Origin: Candidatus Omnitrophica bacterium UBA5776
GTDB taxonomy: Bacteria > Omnitrophota > Gorgyraeia > Gygaellales > Profunditerraquicolaceae
DNA: 5,075 nt
NCBI GenBank assembly: GCA_002418595.1
Contig: DIEK01000085.1
Span: forward strand, 2,011-7,085
Direction: 5' to 3'
Under the pieces are notes generated by a model. The model worked only from the letters and a program-made list of their open reading frames with translations, had not been told where the DNA came from and did not search any database. The position numbers and the translations under genes are program-made. Positions 1-4,869 of this stretch are shown here, piece by piece. Each line of letters starts with the position of its first letter. Within the stretch, counting starts at the first letter, position 1.

Positions 1-37
1 GATTAGACGACAGGGCAATAATCATATAAATCTTTTA
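1..37. repeat. 37-bp direct repeat, left copy
   Basis: These 37 bases, starting gattagacgacagggcaat, recur without a mismatch at 569-605 in the same orientation. The match stops after base 37, where the left copy continues aac and the right copy gta. It ends two bases before the stop codon of the GIY-YIG gene. The copy begins at the first base of the window, so it may extend further left. A repeat lying exactly at a sequence edge can also mean that an assembly broke there. Confidence 0.9.
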
Positions 38-39
38 AA

Positions 40-300
40 CTATTTCGATGCCGCGAAAGTGTATCTTAAAATAAGCTTTAATCCGGCTTTACCTTTGGTT
101 GTCTTAAGGTATTGTTCCCTTCGCCGTGCATCTTCTTCTGAAACAAACGCTTCGTAATAAATCAAATCCGGATTCGACAGGCGCGCAGTTGAATGTACAT
201 TCTTCAATTCATGTTCGCGCAGCCTGCGTTCTAAATTTGCGGTATATCCAACGTAACATCTACCGTTCTCTGTGCTTCTTAGAACGTATACGTAAAACAT
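40..300 (-). CDS. small single-domain GIY-YIG nuclease (YhbQ/UPF0213-like)
   Basis: This 86-residue protein is the size of a bare GIY-YIG catalytic domain, a fold that cuts DNA through a tyrosine/arginine/glutamate metal site. The two halves of the name motif are visible as YVYVL (residues 3-7) and YVGYT (16-20). They are followed by the Arg-rich helix LERRLREH (23-30), YYEAF (48-52) and the acidic helix ARRREQYLK, whose RE (61-62) is the usual catalytic glutamate context. No DNA-binding or partner domain is attached. The ATG at 298-300 fits the family start, but there is no strong Shine-Dalgarno sequence before it and a stable hairpin ends 15 nt upstream. The stop is TAG. The gene sits between two copies of a 37-bp direct repeat and beside a cluster of hairpins. 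Such genes may belong to mobile DNA or to housekeeping repair; the substrate of this one is unknown. Confidence 0.9.
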   Translation of the reverse strand: MFYVYVLRSTENGRCYVGYTANLERRLREHELKNVHSTARLSNPDLIYYEAFVSEEDARRREQYLKTTKGKAGLKLILRYTFAASK

Positions 301-315
301 CGCTTGAAAGATCCA

Positions 316-355
316 GCCATGAACCAGTCAAATCACTTCGTTGACGGTTCGTGGC
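316..355. repeat. inverted repeat / hairpin 1 next to GIY-YIG start
   Basis: Left-arm segments gcca, gaacc and gtcaa (316-331) pair with ttgac, ggttc and tggc (341-355) around the nine-base loop 332-340. Bases 320 and 351 form a T-G wobble when read on the plus strand, and base 326 is bulged. This gives about 15 paired positions. In a minus-strand transcript the stem ends 15 nt before the GIY-YIG start codon, so it could limit ribosome access. Confidence 0.75.
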
Positions 356-390
356 TGCCCTGAACCGAACTTTGTTCTGGTTCAAGGCAG
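355..390. repeat. inverted repeat / hairpin 2
   Basis: Arms ctgccctgaacc (355-366) and ggttcaaggcag (379-390) are complementary at 11 of 12 positions. The odd pair is a T-G wobble on the minus strand. Inside, gaac (367-370) and gttc (374-377) extend the stem past one bulged base to a three-base loop. It abuts hairpin 1 and shares its gaacc/ggttc core, so the arms of the two hairpins could also pair with each other. Confidence 0.8.
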
Positions 391-411
391 AATCTGAAGT
401 CCTACCGAGAG

Positions 412-439
412 GAGCCCCTCCAGCTAAAGCAGGAGGCTC
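412..439. repeat. inverted repeat / hairpin 3
   Basis: The core arms cctcc (417-421) and ggagg (432-436) enclose agctaaagca. The outer gag (412-414) and ctc (437-439) also pair, leaving two unpaired C bases on the left. Read on the minus strand the loop contains gctttagc, resembling the loops of other small palindromes in this window. Confidence 0.65.
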
Positions 440-445
440 ATGTTT

Positions 446-468
446 CCGGCGAAATCTTATTTCGCCGG
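446..468. repeat. perfect 10-bp hairpin 4
   Basis: ccggcgaaat (446-455) and atttcgccgg (459-468) are perfect reverse complements separated by three bases. No T-run follows on either strand, so it does not look like a classical intrinsic terminator. The sequence ttccggcga of its left arm (444-452) occurs again at 498-506, offering an alternative partner for the right arm. Confidence 0.85.
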
Positions 469-524
469 TACACAGCACATATTCAGCTGTCTGATTATTC
501 CGGCGACCTCCCCGAAGCCTTCCT

Positions 525-568
525 CCCTCTATCTCCGGGTTAAATCCCGGGGATATTTACGCGGAGGG
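525..568. repeat. two-part hairpin 5 abutting the right direct repeat
   Basis: The inner stem pairs tatctccggg (530-539) with cccggggata (546-555) around ttaaat, with one T-G wobble. The outer arms ccctc (525-529) and gaggg (564-568) add five pairs across an asymmetric eight-base internal loop. The outer arm ends at 568, one base before the 37-bp repeat begins at 569, so the structure lies exactly at the inner edge of the repeat. Confidence 0.7.
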
Positions 569-605
569 GATTAGACGACAGGGCAATAATCATATAAATC
601 TTTTA
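569..605. repeat. 37-bp direct repeat, right copy
   Basis: This is identical over 37 bases to 1-37 and in the same orientation. The unit from the start of one copy to the start of the next is 568 bp and contains the GIY-YIG gene and the hairpin cluster. The copy lies 117 bp beyond the gltX stop codon and does not disturb gltX. Flanking similarity stops sharply at both testable edges. Confidence 0.95.
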
Positions 606-722
606 GTAGAAAATGCCGAGCGCGCCGAAGCATAGCCGCGGCAATTCACGGCTTTCTATTTTATTACAGGGCCCCGGTCGTGACAAGTGTAATTTTCCGC
701 CCGCGGCTCCGGAGAATACCTT

Positions 723-2060
723 TTATAACTGCTTCACCCAGGCCATCAATCTACGGCTTACGCGTTCTTTGCCAAGATAGTAGATGACCTCGAACAGGCC
801 GGGGCCGATGGTCTTACCGGTGAGCGCCACCCTGACCGGGTGTATCAGCTCTCTCGACTGCAGGCCCAGTTCCACGAGCAGGCCGCGAAAGCATTCTTCG
901 ATGGTAACGATGTCAAACGGTTCAAGCACTTGCAGGCGGTCAGCGAACAATTTGAACTCGCGGGAGAAGTCTCTGGTTAAATGTTTCTCCTTCGCCTGGG
1001 GATCAATGGCAAAGTCATCCTTGAAGAAGAAATCCGCCCAAGCGGGAAAATCCTGAAGCGTGCCCAGTCTGCCCTGGAAGAGTTTGACCACGGAAAGCAG
1101 GTAATCTTTGCTGAATTCCGAAACATCGAGCCCCTGTTCTTTAAGGAACGGTTCCAGCGCCGCTGACAGGTCCAGCGTATCGGCGGTCTTGATATACTGG
1201 TTATTGATCCAGTTGAGTTTACCCATATCGAAAGTGGCCGCGGTCTTGTTGGCGTTCTTGATGTCGAACTTCTTGATCGCGTCCCTTATGCCGATTATCT
1301 CCTGGTTCCCTCCGGGAGACCAGCCCAGCAAAAGCAGGTAGTTCACCAGCGCCTCCGGCAGGTATCCCATGCGGCGATAATCGCTGATGGCGGTAGCTCC
1401 GGTACGTTTGGAGAGGCGTCCGCCGTCGGAGCCGAGAATCAACGGCAGGTGTGCGTATTCCGGTACCGAGAAATTCAACGCCTGGTAGAGCAATATCTGT
1501 TTCGGCGTATTCGAAATGTGATCATCCCCCCGGATGACGTGGTTGATGTTCATCGCCGCGTCGTCCACCACGCAGGCAAAGTTGTAAGTCGGGGTACCGT
1601 CGGACTTGATGAGCACCTGGTCCTTGATCACTCCGGTGTCGAAGGAAATCTCTCCGTGGATCAGATCATTGAAGACGACCTTCTGCTGCGCGACCTTGAA
1701 TATTATGGCGTCCTGCTTTTTCTCTATCTCTGTTCCGTCCTCCTCTCCCTCGGCGTCCGTCCCGGACGGGGAAGCCCGGTAAGCTTTGCCGTCCTGAAGG
1801 AGCCGTTCGGCGATCTCACGGTATATGTCAAATCGTTTACTCTGATAGTATATTTCATCCCAGTTGAAGCCCATCCAGGAAAGGCTGTCAAGTATCTCTT
1901 CGAGATACTCCGGTCTGGAGCGCTTAACGTCGGTATCCTCTATGCGCAGGATGAACTTCCCTCCCTTGGCGCGCGCGTAAAGCCAGTTGAACAACGCCGT
2001 GCGCGAACCTCCAATATGCAAAAACCCGGTGGGACTGGGCGCGAACCTTACTCTTACCAT
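723..2060 (-). CDS. gltX: glutamyl-tRNA synthetase (GluRS)
   Basis: This 445-residue class I aminoacyl-tRNA synthetase joins glutamate to tRNA-Glu using ATP in the cytoplasm. The Rossmann-fold signature APSPTGFLHIG (residues 7-17) holds the HIGH-type motif. IEDTD (40-44), SDGTPTYNFACVVDD (153-167) and HVIRGDDHISNTP (174-186) are conserved active-site stretches, and RLSKR (215-219) is the KMSKS-type loop. The C-terminal anticodon-binding part ends with the usual ALTGKTIGPGLFE (412-424). I chose the ATG at 2058-2060 because the family begins with MVRVRFAPSPTG and AAAGGA lies 8 nt before it. A GTG at 2099 would add 13 unfamiliar residues and bury that ribosome site. The segment 95-119 between AYR and AIIFKV is short and acidic, without the zinc-ligand cysteines seen in many GluRS. 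Whether it charges only tRNA-Glu or also tRNA-Gln cannot be read from the sequence. Confidence 0.97.
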   Translation of the reverse strand: MVRVRFAPSPTGFLHIGGSRTALFNWLYARAKGGKFILRIEDTDVKRSRPEYLEEILDSLSWMGFNWDEIYYQSKRFDIYREIAERLLQDGKAYRASPSGTDAEGEEDGTEIEKKQDAIIFKVAQQKVVFNDLIHGEISFDTGVIKDQVLIKSDGTPTYNFACVVDDAAMNINHVIRGDDHISNTPKQILLYQALNFSVPEYAHLPLILGSDGGRLSKRTGATAISDYRRMGYLPEALVNYLLLLGWSPGGNQEIIGIRDAIKKFDIKNANKTAATFDMGKLNWINNQYIKTADTLDLSAALEPFLKEQGLDVSEFSKDYLLSVVKLFQGRLGTLQDFPAWADFFFKDDFAIDPQAKEKHLTRDFSREFKLFADRLQVLEPFDIVTIEECFRGLLVELGLQSRELIHPVRVALTGKTIGPGLFEVIYYLGKERVSRRLMAWVKQL

Positions 2061-2068
2061 CTTCTTTT

Positions 2069-2074
2069 TCCTTT
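2069..2074 (-). promoter_or_regulatory. ribosome binding site of gltX
   Basis: AAAGGA on the minus strand lies 8 nt before the ATG at 2060. It decides the start against the in-frame GTG at 2099, which lies upstream of this site. Confidence 0.7.
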
Positions 2075-2100
2075 CTTGACTTAAATCAATTAGACGCACA

Positions 2101-2116
2101 ACGGCTTAAAGGCCGT
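2101..2116. repeat. short palindrome in the gltX leader
   Basis: acggc (2101-2105) pairs with gccgt (2112-2116) around ttaaag. It lies about 40 nt upstream of the gltX start. On the minus strand the loop reads ctttaa. No T-run follows. It resembles the other small intergenic palindromes of this window more than a terminator. Confidence 0.6.
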
Positions 2117-2142
2117 GGGTTGCTTATGATTTTAATACTGCG

Positions 2143-2161
2143 CGGCGCCTGTTTAGCGCCG
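2143..2161. repeat. short GC-rich palindrome after the oxidoreductase operon
   Basis: cggcgc (2143-2148) and gcgccg (2156-2161) form a perfect six-base stem around ctgttta. It starts 21 nt beyond the gamma-subunit stop. In the operon direction it is followed by CGCAGTATTAAAATC, which has no U-tract, so termination here is only a weak possibility. Confidence 0.6.
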
Positions 2162-2182
2162 TAGATAAACCGGGCGTTTCGG

Positions 2183-2734
2183 CTATCTTACCAAAGCTAT
2201 GCCTGCAAGCAGCGCTTTCCTATTCATCTCCAGCAAGTCGCGTTTCTGCTCTTTGATTATCTCAAGTATCTCTTCCACGGAGAACATCTTTTTGACCGCG
2301 ATATAGGCGCCGAGCGCCACCATATTGGCGGCTTTCAGAGAACCGGCGGCCGCGGCCGCGGTCTCTGTGAAAGGATACCCGCGGACATCGATGGCGGTTT
2401 GAACCGGAGCCTTTGCCAGCGAGGAATTATATAACAACAACCCTCCCTGTTTGAGCCGCGGGAGAAATCTTCCGAGAGAAGGCTGGTTCATCACAATCAA
2501 GGTATCGGCTTTTTCCACGTAAGGAGATCCCGGTTTCGACTTGGAGATCACCACCATGCAATTGGCGGTGCCGCCGCGGACTTCGGCTCCGTAAGAAGGC
2601 AGCCACGTCACCCGGAGGCCGGCGCGCATGCCGGCCTCGGCCAACAGTTTCCCCAGAAGCATTATCCCCTGCCCCCCGGAACCGGCGGCGATTATTTTTT
2701 CGTCCTGCCCCAATATTTTGGCGGATTTAACCAT
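2183..2734 (-). CDS. 2-oxoacid:ferredoxin oxidoreductase, gamma subunit (KorC/VorA type)
   Basis: This 183-residue protein is the gamma domain of the pyruvate/2-oxoacid:ferredoxin oxidoreductase family. The family oxidatively decarboxylates a 2-oxoacid with CoA to give acyl-CoA, CO2 and reduced ferredoxin. Family marks are the N-terminal GSGGQG (18-23), the stretch PSYGAEVRGGTA (46-57) and the late AANMVALGA (135-143). The length is normal for a free-standing gamma subunit. The start is the ATG at 2732-2734, whose A is also the last base of the beta stop codon (TAATG), with AGGA 7 nt upstream inside beta. The frame continues 31 codons further up, but only as a shadow within beta. It is the last gene of the operon; TAG is followed by a 122-bp gap before gltX. 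Substrate specificity does not reside clearly in this subunit, so I give no symbol. Confidence 0.92.
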   Translation of the reverse strand: MVKSAKILGQDEKIIAAGSGGQGIMLLGKLLAEAGMRAGLRVTWLPSYGAEVRGGTANCMVVISKSKPGSPYVEKADTLIVMNQPSLGRFLPRLKQGGLLLYNSSLAKAPVQTAIDVRGYPFTETAAAAAGSLKAANMVALGAYIAVKKMFSVEEILEIIKEQKRDLLEMNRKALLAGIALVR

Positions 2735-3462
2735 TACTTTATCCTGCCTAACGGAAATTCTTTCACCATTGTATCCCTTATCCAGTCCATCGCCGCCGCC
2801 GGGGACATTCCCCAGTAAGTCGGACACGGAGAAAGCAGCTCCACCAGCGAAAAGCCTCCGCCTCTAAGCTGGTTGTCGAACGCCAAATGCAGAGCCGCCT
2901 TGGCCTTGATTATCTCCTGGGGACAGAATAGCCCGCGGCGCTCCACGTATTTCACGCCGGGAAGCATTGCCAGCATTTCGGATATTTTGAGCGGGTAGCC
3001 CTGGACTTCCGCTCGTCTGCCGCCGGGAGTGGTGCTGGTTACCTGGCCCAGCAGAGTGGTCGGAGCCATCTGTCCTCCGGTCATCCCATAGATGGCGTTG
3101 TTCACGAATACGACCGTCAGGTTCTCCCCGCGGTTGGCGGCGTGTATAGTCTCGTTGGTCCCGATAGCGGCAAGATCTCCGTCTCCCTGATAAGTGAATA
3201 CGACCCTGTCCGGGCGGCAGCGTTTAATCCCGGTGGCGACCGCCAGCGCCCTGCCGTGCGCCGCCTCGCAACAGTCGAAATTCCAGTAATCGTAGGCCAC
3301 CACAGCGCACCCTACCGGCGCCACGGCGATCACCTTTCCCCTCACTCCCAGAAGATCTATCACTTCCGTCACCAGGCGGTGCGCTATGCCGTGCCCGCAG
3401 CCCGGGCAGTAGTGGGTCGTGATGTCGCGTAAAGATTCCGGGCGAGAGAATATCTTTTTCAT
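2734..3462 (-). CDS. 2-oxoacid:ferredoxin oxidoreductase, beta subunit (TPP-binding)
   Basis: This 242-residue thiamine-diphosphate-binding subunit carries out the decarboxylation chemistry. CPGCGH (19-24) near the N-terminus, the diphosphate/Mg motif starting GDGD (93-96) and ending at N121-N122 before AIYGMTGGQ (123-131), and the terminal SPCPTYWGMSP (211-221) are typical of KorB/VorC-type beta chains. The ATG at 3460-3462 overlaps the alpha stop as ATGA and has GGAGG 10 nt upstream (3473-3477). The frame is open 88 codons further upstream, but that part is an out-of-frame shadow of alpha with no family resemblance. As usual for small beta subunits, no ferredoxin domain is attached; the iron-sulfur part is a separate protein encoded upstream. 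The product should assemble with alpha, gamma and the ferredoxin-like delta. Confidence 0.95.
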   Translation of the reverse strand: MKKIFSRPESLRDITTHYCPGCGHGIAHRLVTEVIDLLGVRGKVIAVAPVGCAVVAYDYWNFDCCEAAHGRALAVATGIKRCRPDRVVFTYQGDGDLAAIGTNETIHAANRGENLTVVFVNNAIYGMTGGQMAPTTLLGQVTSTTPGGRRAEVQGYPLKISEMLAMLPGVKYVERRGLFCPQEIIKAKAALHLAFDNQLRGGGFSLVELLSPCPTYWGMSPAAAMDWIRDTMVKEFPLGRIK

Positions 3463-4526
3463 AGTTTGCGCGCCTCCGCGGCTATCACTTCTTCCAACGG
3501 AAAGCCTCCGCCCGCTCTGCCGATAAAATTTACTTGGGCCCTTCCGTCGAGCGCCAGCTTCACGTCCTCCAGCATCTGTCCATAAGACATCTCCGCCACC
3601 AGGAAATTGCGCGCCGGAGACGTTTTCGGCAAAAAGGCCTGTACCGGAAAAGGCCAGAGCGTCACCGGCCTGATCAATCCGGCTTTCTTCCCTTCTTTGC
3701 GCAGGCGGCGCACCACCGCCGAACATATTCTGGCCATGGTCCCGTAAGCGACCAGCACCAGGTCGGCGTCTTTAAGCATTGTGCCTTCGTAACGAGCCTC
3801 TTTTTTCAGCATCACGGCATATTTCTTCTGCAGGCGCAGATTAAAATCCTCGAGGTCTCCGTCCCTGAGATAAAAGGATTTGACCACATTCGGTTCCCTG
3901 CCGGCGCATCCGGTCAACGCCCACGGTTTAGAGACGTTCGCCGCCTTTTTTGCGGCGAACGCGGCGGGGACGCGCACGCTGAAAGGTTCCATAACCTGGC
4001 CAAGCATCCCGTCTCCCAGAATAATGGCCGGAACACGGTATTTGTCGGCCAAAGAGAAGGCGGAGAACATGGTATCGAAAGACTCCTGCACGCGGGAAGG
4101 CGCCAGCACCAAACAATGATAATCGCCGTGGCCTCCGCCTTTGGTCGCCTGGAAATAATCCGATTGCGAAGGCAGGATATTACCCAACCCGGGCCCGCCT
4201 CGCATCATGTTCACGATCACCGCCGGGAGTTCCGCGCCGGCCAGATAAGATATCCCCTCCTGCTTCAGGCTTATTCCCGGGCTGGAAGAGGAAGTCATCG
4301 CCCTGATCCCGCTTGCGGCCGCGCCCATGACCATGTTGATCGCCGCGATCTCCGATTCCGCCTGGATGAAGACGCCTCCGGCCTCCGGCATGCGCCTGGC
4401 CATGTAAGCGGTCAGTTCGTTCTGCGGGGTGATCGGGTATCCGGCGTAGAAACGGCAGCCTGCCTGTATGGCTCCTTCAGCGATCGCTTCATTTCCGCTC
4501 AGCAAAATTTTCTTTTCCTTGTTCAC
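3459..4526 (-). CDS. vorB: 2-oxoacid:ferredoxin oxidoreductase, alpha subunit (VorB/KorA type)
   Basis: This 355-residue alpha subunit resembles proteins named 3-methyl-2-oxobutanoate dehydrogenase subunit VorB, which oxidise branched-chain 2-oxoacids. 2-oxoglutarate-type KorA is close enough that the substrate is not certain. Family stretches are GYPITPQ (29-35), QAESEIAAI (55-63), TSSSSPG (78-84), NMMRGGPGLG (106-115), QATKGGGHGDY (126-136) and the C-terminal YGQMLEDVKLA (315-325). The start is taken as GTG at 4524-4526. It overlaps the ferredoxin stop as GTGA and has GAGGT 6 nt upstream. ATG codons further up (4547 and 4577) add unconserved residues inside the ferredoxin gene and lack a ribosome site. 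A perfect 9-bp palindrome with an A-run in its loop sits in the coding sequence at 3936-3960. The gene ends in a 4-base overlap with beta. Confidence 0.93.
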   Translation of the reverse strand: MNKEKKILLSGNEAIAEGAIQAGCRFYAGYPITPQNELTAYMARRMPEAGGVFIQAESEIAAINMVMGAAASGIRAMTSSSSPGISLKQEGISYLAGAELPAVIVNMMRGGPGLGNILPSQSDYFQATKGGGHGDYHCLVLAPSRVQESFDTMFSAFSLADKYRVPAIILGDGMLGQVMEPFSVRVPAAFAAKKAANVSKPWALTGCAGREPNVVKSFYLRDGDLEDFNLRLQKKYAVMLKKEARYEGTMLKDADLVLVAYGTMARICSAVVRRLRKEGKKAGLIRPVTLWPFPVQAFLPKTSPARNFLVAEMSYGQMLEDVKLALDGRAQVNFIGRAGGGFPLEEVIAAEARKL

Positions 4527-4729
4527 TTTTGCACCTCTATACAGCATTCCGGACAGACCAGGGCGCAGAAACAGCACCCTCCGCAGATATTCGTATCTTT
4601 GTCAAACTCCACATACACGGCGCCCAGCGCGTTCAGCTTTCCGGATTTCTTCAGCAGCCCCTTATGGCAAAATTTAATGCACAACCCGCAGCCTTTGCAC
4701 TTCTCCGCGTCTATGACCGGTTTAGCCAT
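4523..4729 (-). CDS. 2[4Fe-4S] ferredoxin-like delta subunit of the oxidoreductase
   Basis: This 68-residue protein has two four-iron cluster motifs: C11-x2-C14-x2-C17-x3-C21, followed by His instead of the usual Pro, and C49-x2-C52-x2-C55-x3-C59-P. It should carry electrons from the TPP site of the alpha/beta/gamma enzyme to soluble ferredoxin, as VorD/KorD does. Three extra cysteines, C53, C62 and C63, lie in or just after the second motif. The ATG at 4727-4729 is preceded by GAGGA at 7 nt (4737-4741). The distal TAG of the dxs reading frame ends 2 nt before this start, and the TGA stop overlaps the alpha GTG. The position as first gene of the subunit set, order delta-alpha-beta-gamma, supports the role. 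Confidence 0.93.
   Translation of the reverse strand: MAKPVIDAEKCKGCGLCIKFCHKGLLKKSGKLNALGAVYVEFDKDTNICGGCCFCALVCPECCIEVQK
4533..4537 (-). promoter_or_regulatory. ribosome binding site choosing the GTG start of alpha
   Basis: GAGGT on the minus strand lies 6 nt before the GTG at 4526, inside the end of the ferredoxin gene. It supports the GTG over the upstream ATG codons as start of the alpha subunit. Confidence 0.65.
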
Positions 4730-4731
4730 CC

Positions 4732-4869
4732 CTATTTCCTCGCTTCCACGGCTATCCTGCCGGCGATCCCAGCGGCATCCAGACCGTACCGTTCCAATAA
4801 TTCCCGCCTCTTGGCGCAGGGAGGAAATTCCTCCGGCACTCCGAGTTTGATCACCGGCACTCCCAGGAT
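4732..4869 (-). pseudogene. dxs: detached C-terminal tail of dxs, downstream of an in-frame TGA
   Basis: Directly after the TGA at 4870-4872, and in the same frame, 45 sense codons run to TAG at 4732-4734. They read ILGVPVIKLGVPEEF and later ELLERYGLDAAGIAGRI, which is the normal end of a DXS protein (family pattern PV..LG.P..F, then L...GLDA.GI). There is no frameshift, and the distal stop lies 2 nt before the ferredoxin ATG, the spacing expected of the intact operon. There is no start codon with a good ribosome site for separate translation. The tail is therefore part of dxs, cut off by a nonsense codon if the base calls are right. A sequencing error or readthrough would make the gene whole. 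Confidence 0.85.

Larger units (their letters stand above)
301..722. other. gene-free spacer between gltX and the GIY-YIG gene
   Basis: No convincing protein gene was found here on either strand. The reading frames present are short, cross hairpins and show no family resemblance. Bases 316-568 are filled with consecutive inverted repeats, listed separately. Bases 569-605 are the right copy of the 37-bp direct repeat. Bases 606-722 are the immediate 3' flank of gltX. They contain short GC-rich inverted repeats such as ctccggag near 708-715, but no clean stem followed by a T-run in the direction of gltX. I therefore do not call a terminator. On the plus strand, agccg/cggct near 634-653 followed by T-rich DNA is a weak candidate with no gene before it. 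Confidence 0.7.

Noticed and set aside
260..478. 72-codon minus-strand frame upstream of the GIY-YIG gene
   Set aside because: Its codons run through the hairpin arms (for example PPALAGG comes from the cctcc/ggagg palindrome) and overlap the GIY-YIG start in another frame; there is no protein-like conservation.
316..605. CRISPR array or integron-like cassette site
   Set aside because: The hairpins have different arm sequences and irregular spacing, only two copies of the 37-mer exist 568 bp apart, and no cas gene, integrase or short regular spacers are present.
606..722. Rho-independent terminator for gltX
   Set aside because: Short GC-rich inverted repeats exist, but none forms a clean stem followed by a T-run on the minus strand, so the signal is too weak to call.
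1449..2084. 211-codon open frame on the plus strand
   Set aside because: It is antisense to the strongly conserved N-terminal half of gltX and has no family features.
2347..2362. Alternating gcggcc run in the gamma gene
   Set aside because: It encodes a short alanine stretch (TAAAAAGS) in a normal position for the protein and needs no other explanation.
3534..4850. 438-codon open frame on the plus strand
   Set aside because: It lies opposite the alpha, ferredoxin and dxs genes, has no recognisable domain and is rich in Arg/His, as expected of an antisense shadow in GC-rich coding DNA.
4833..4863. Ten-base direct repeat ccggcactcc at 4833-4842 and 4854-4863
   Set aside because: It encodes the repeated GVP of GVPVIKLGVP in the same frame 21 bp apart, and is explained by coding sequence.
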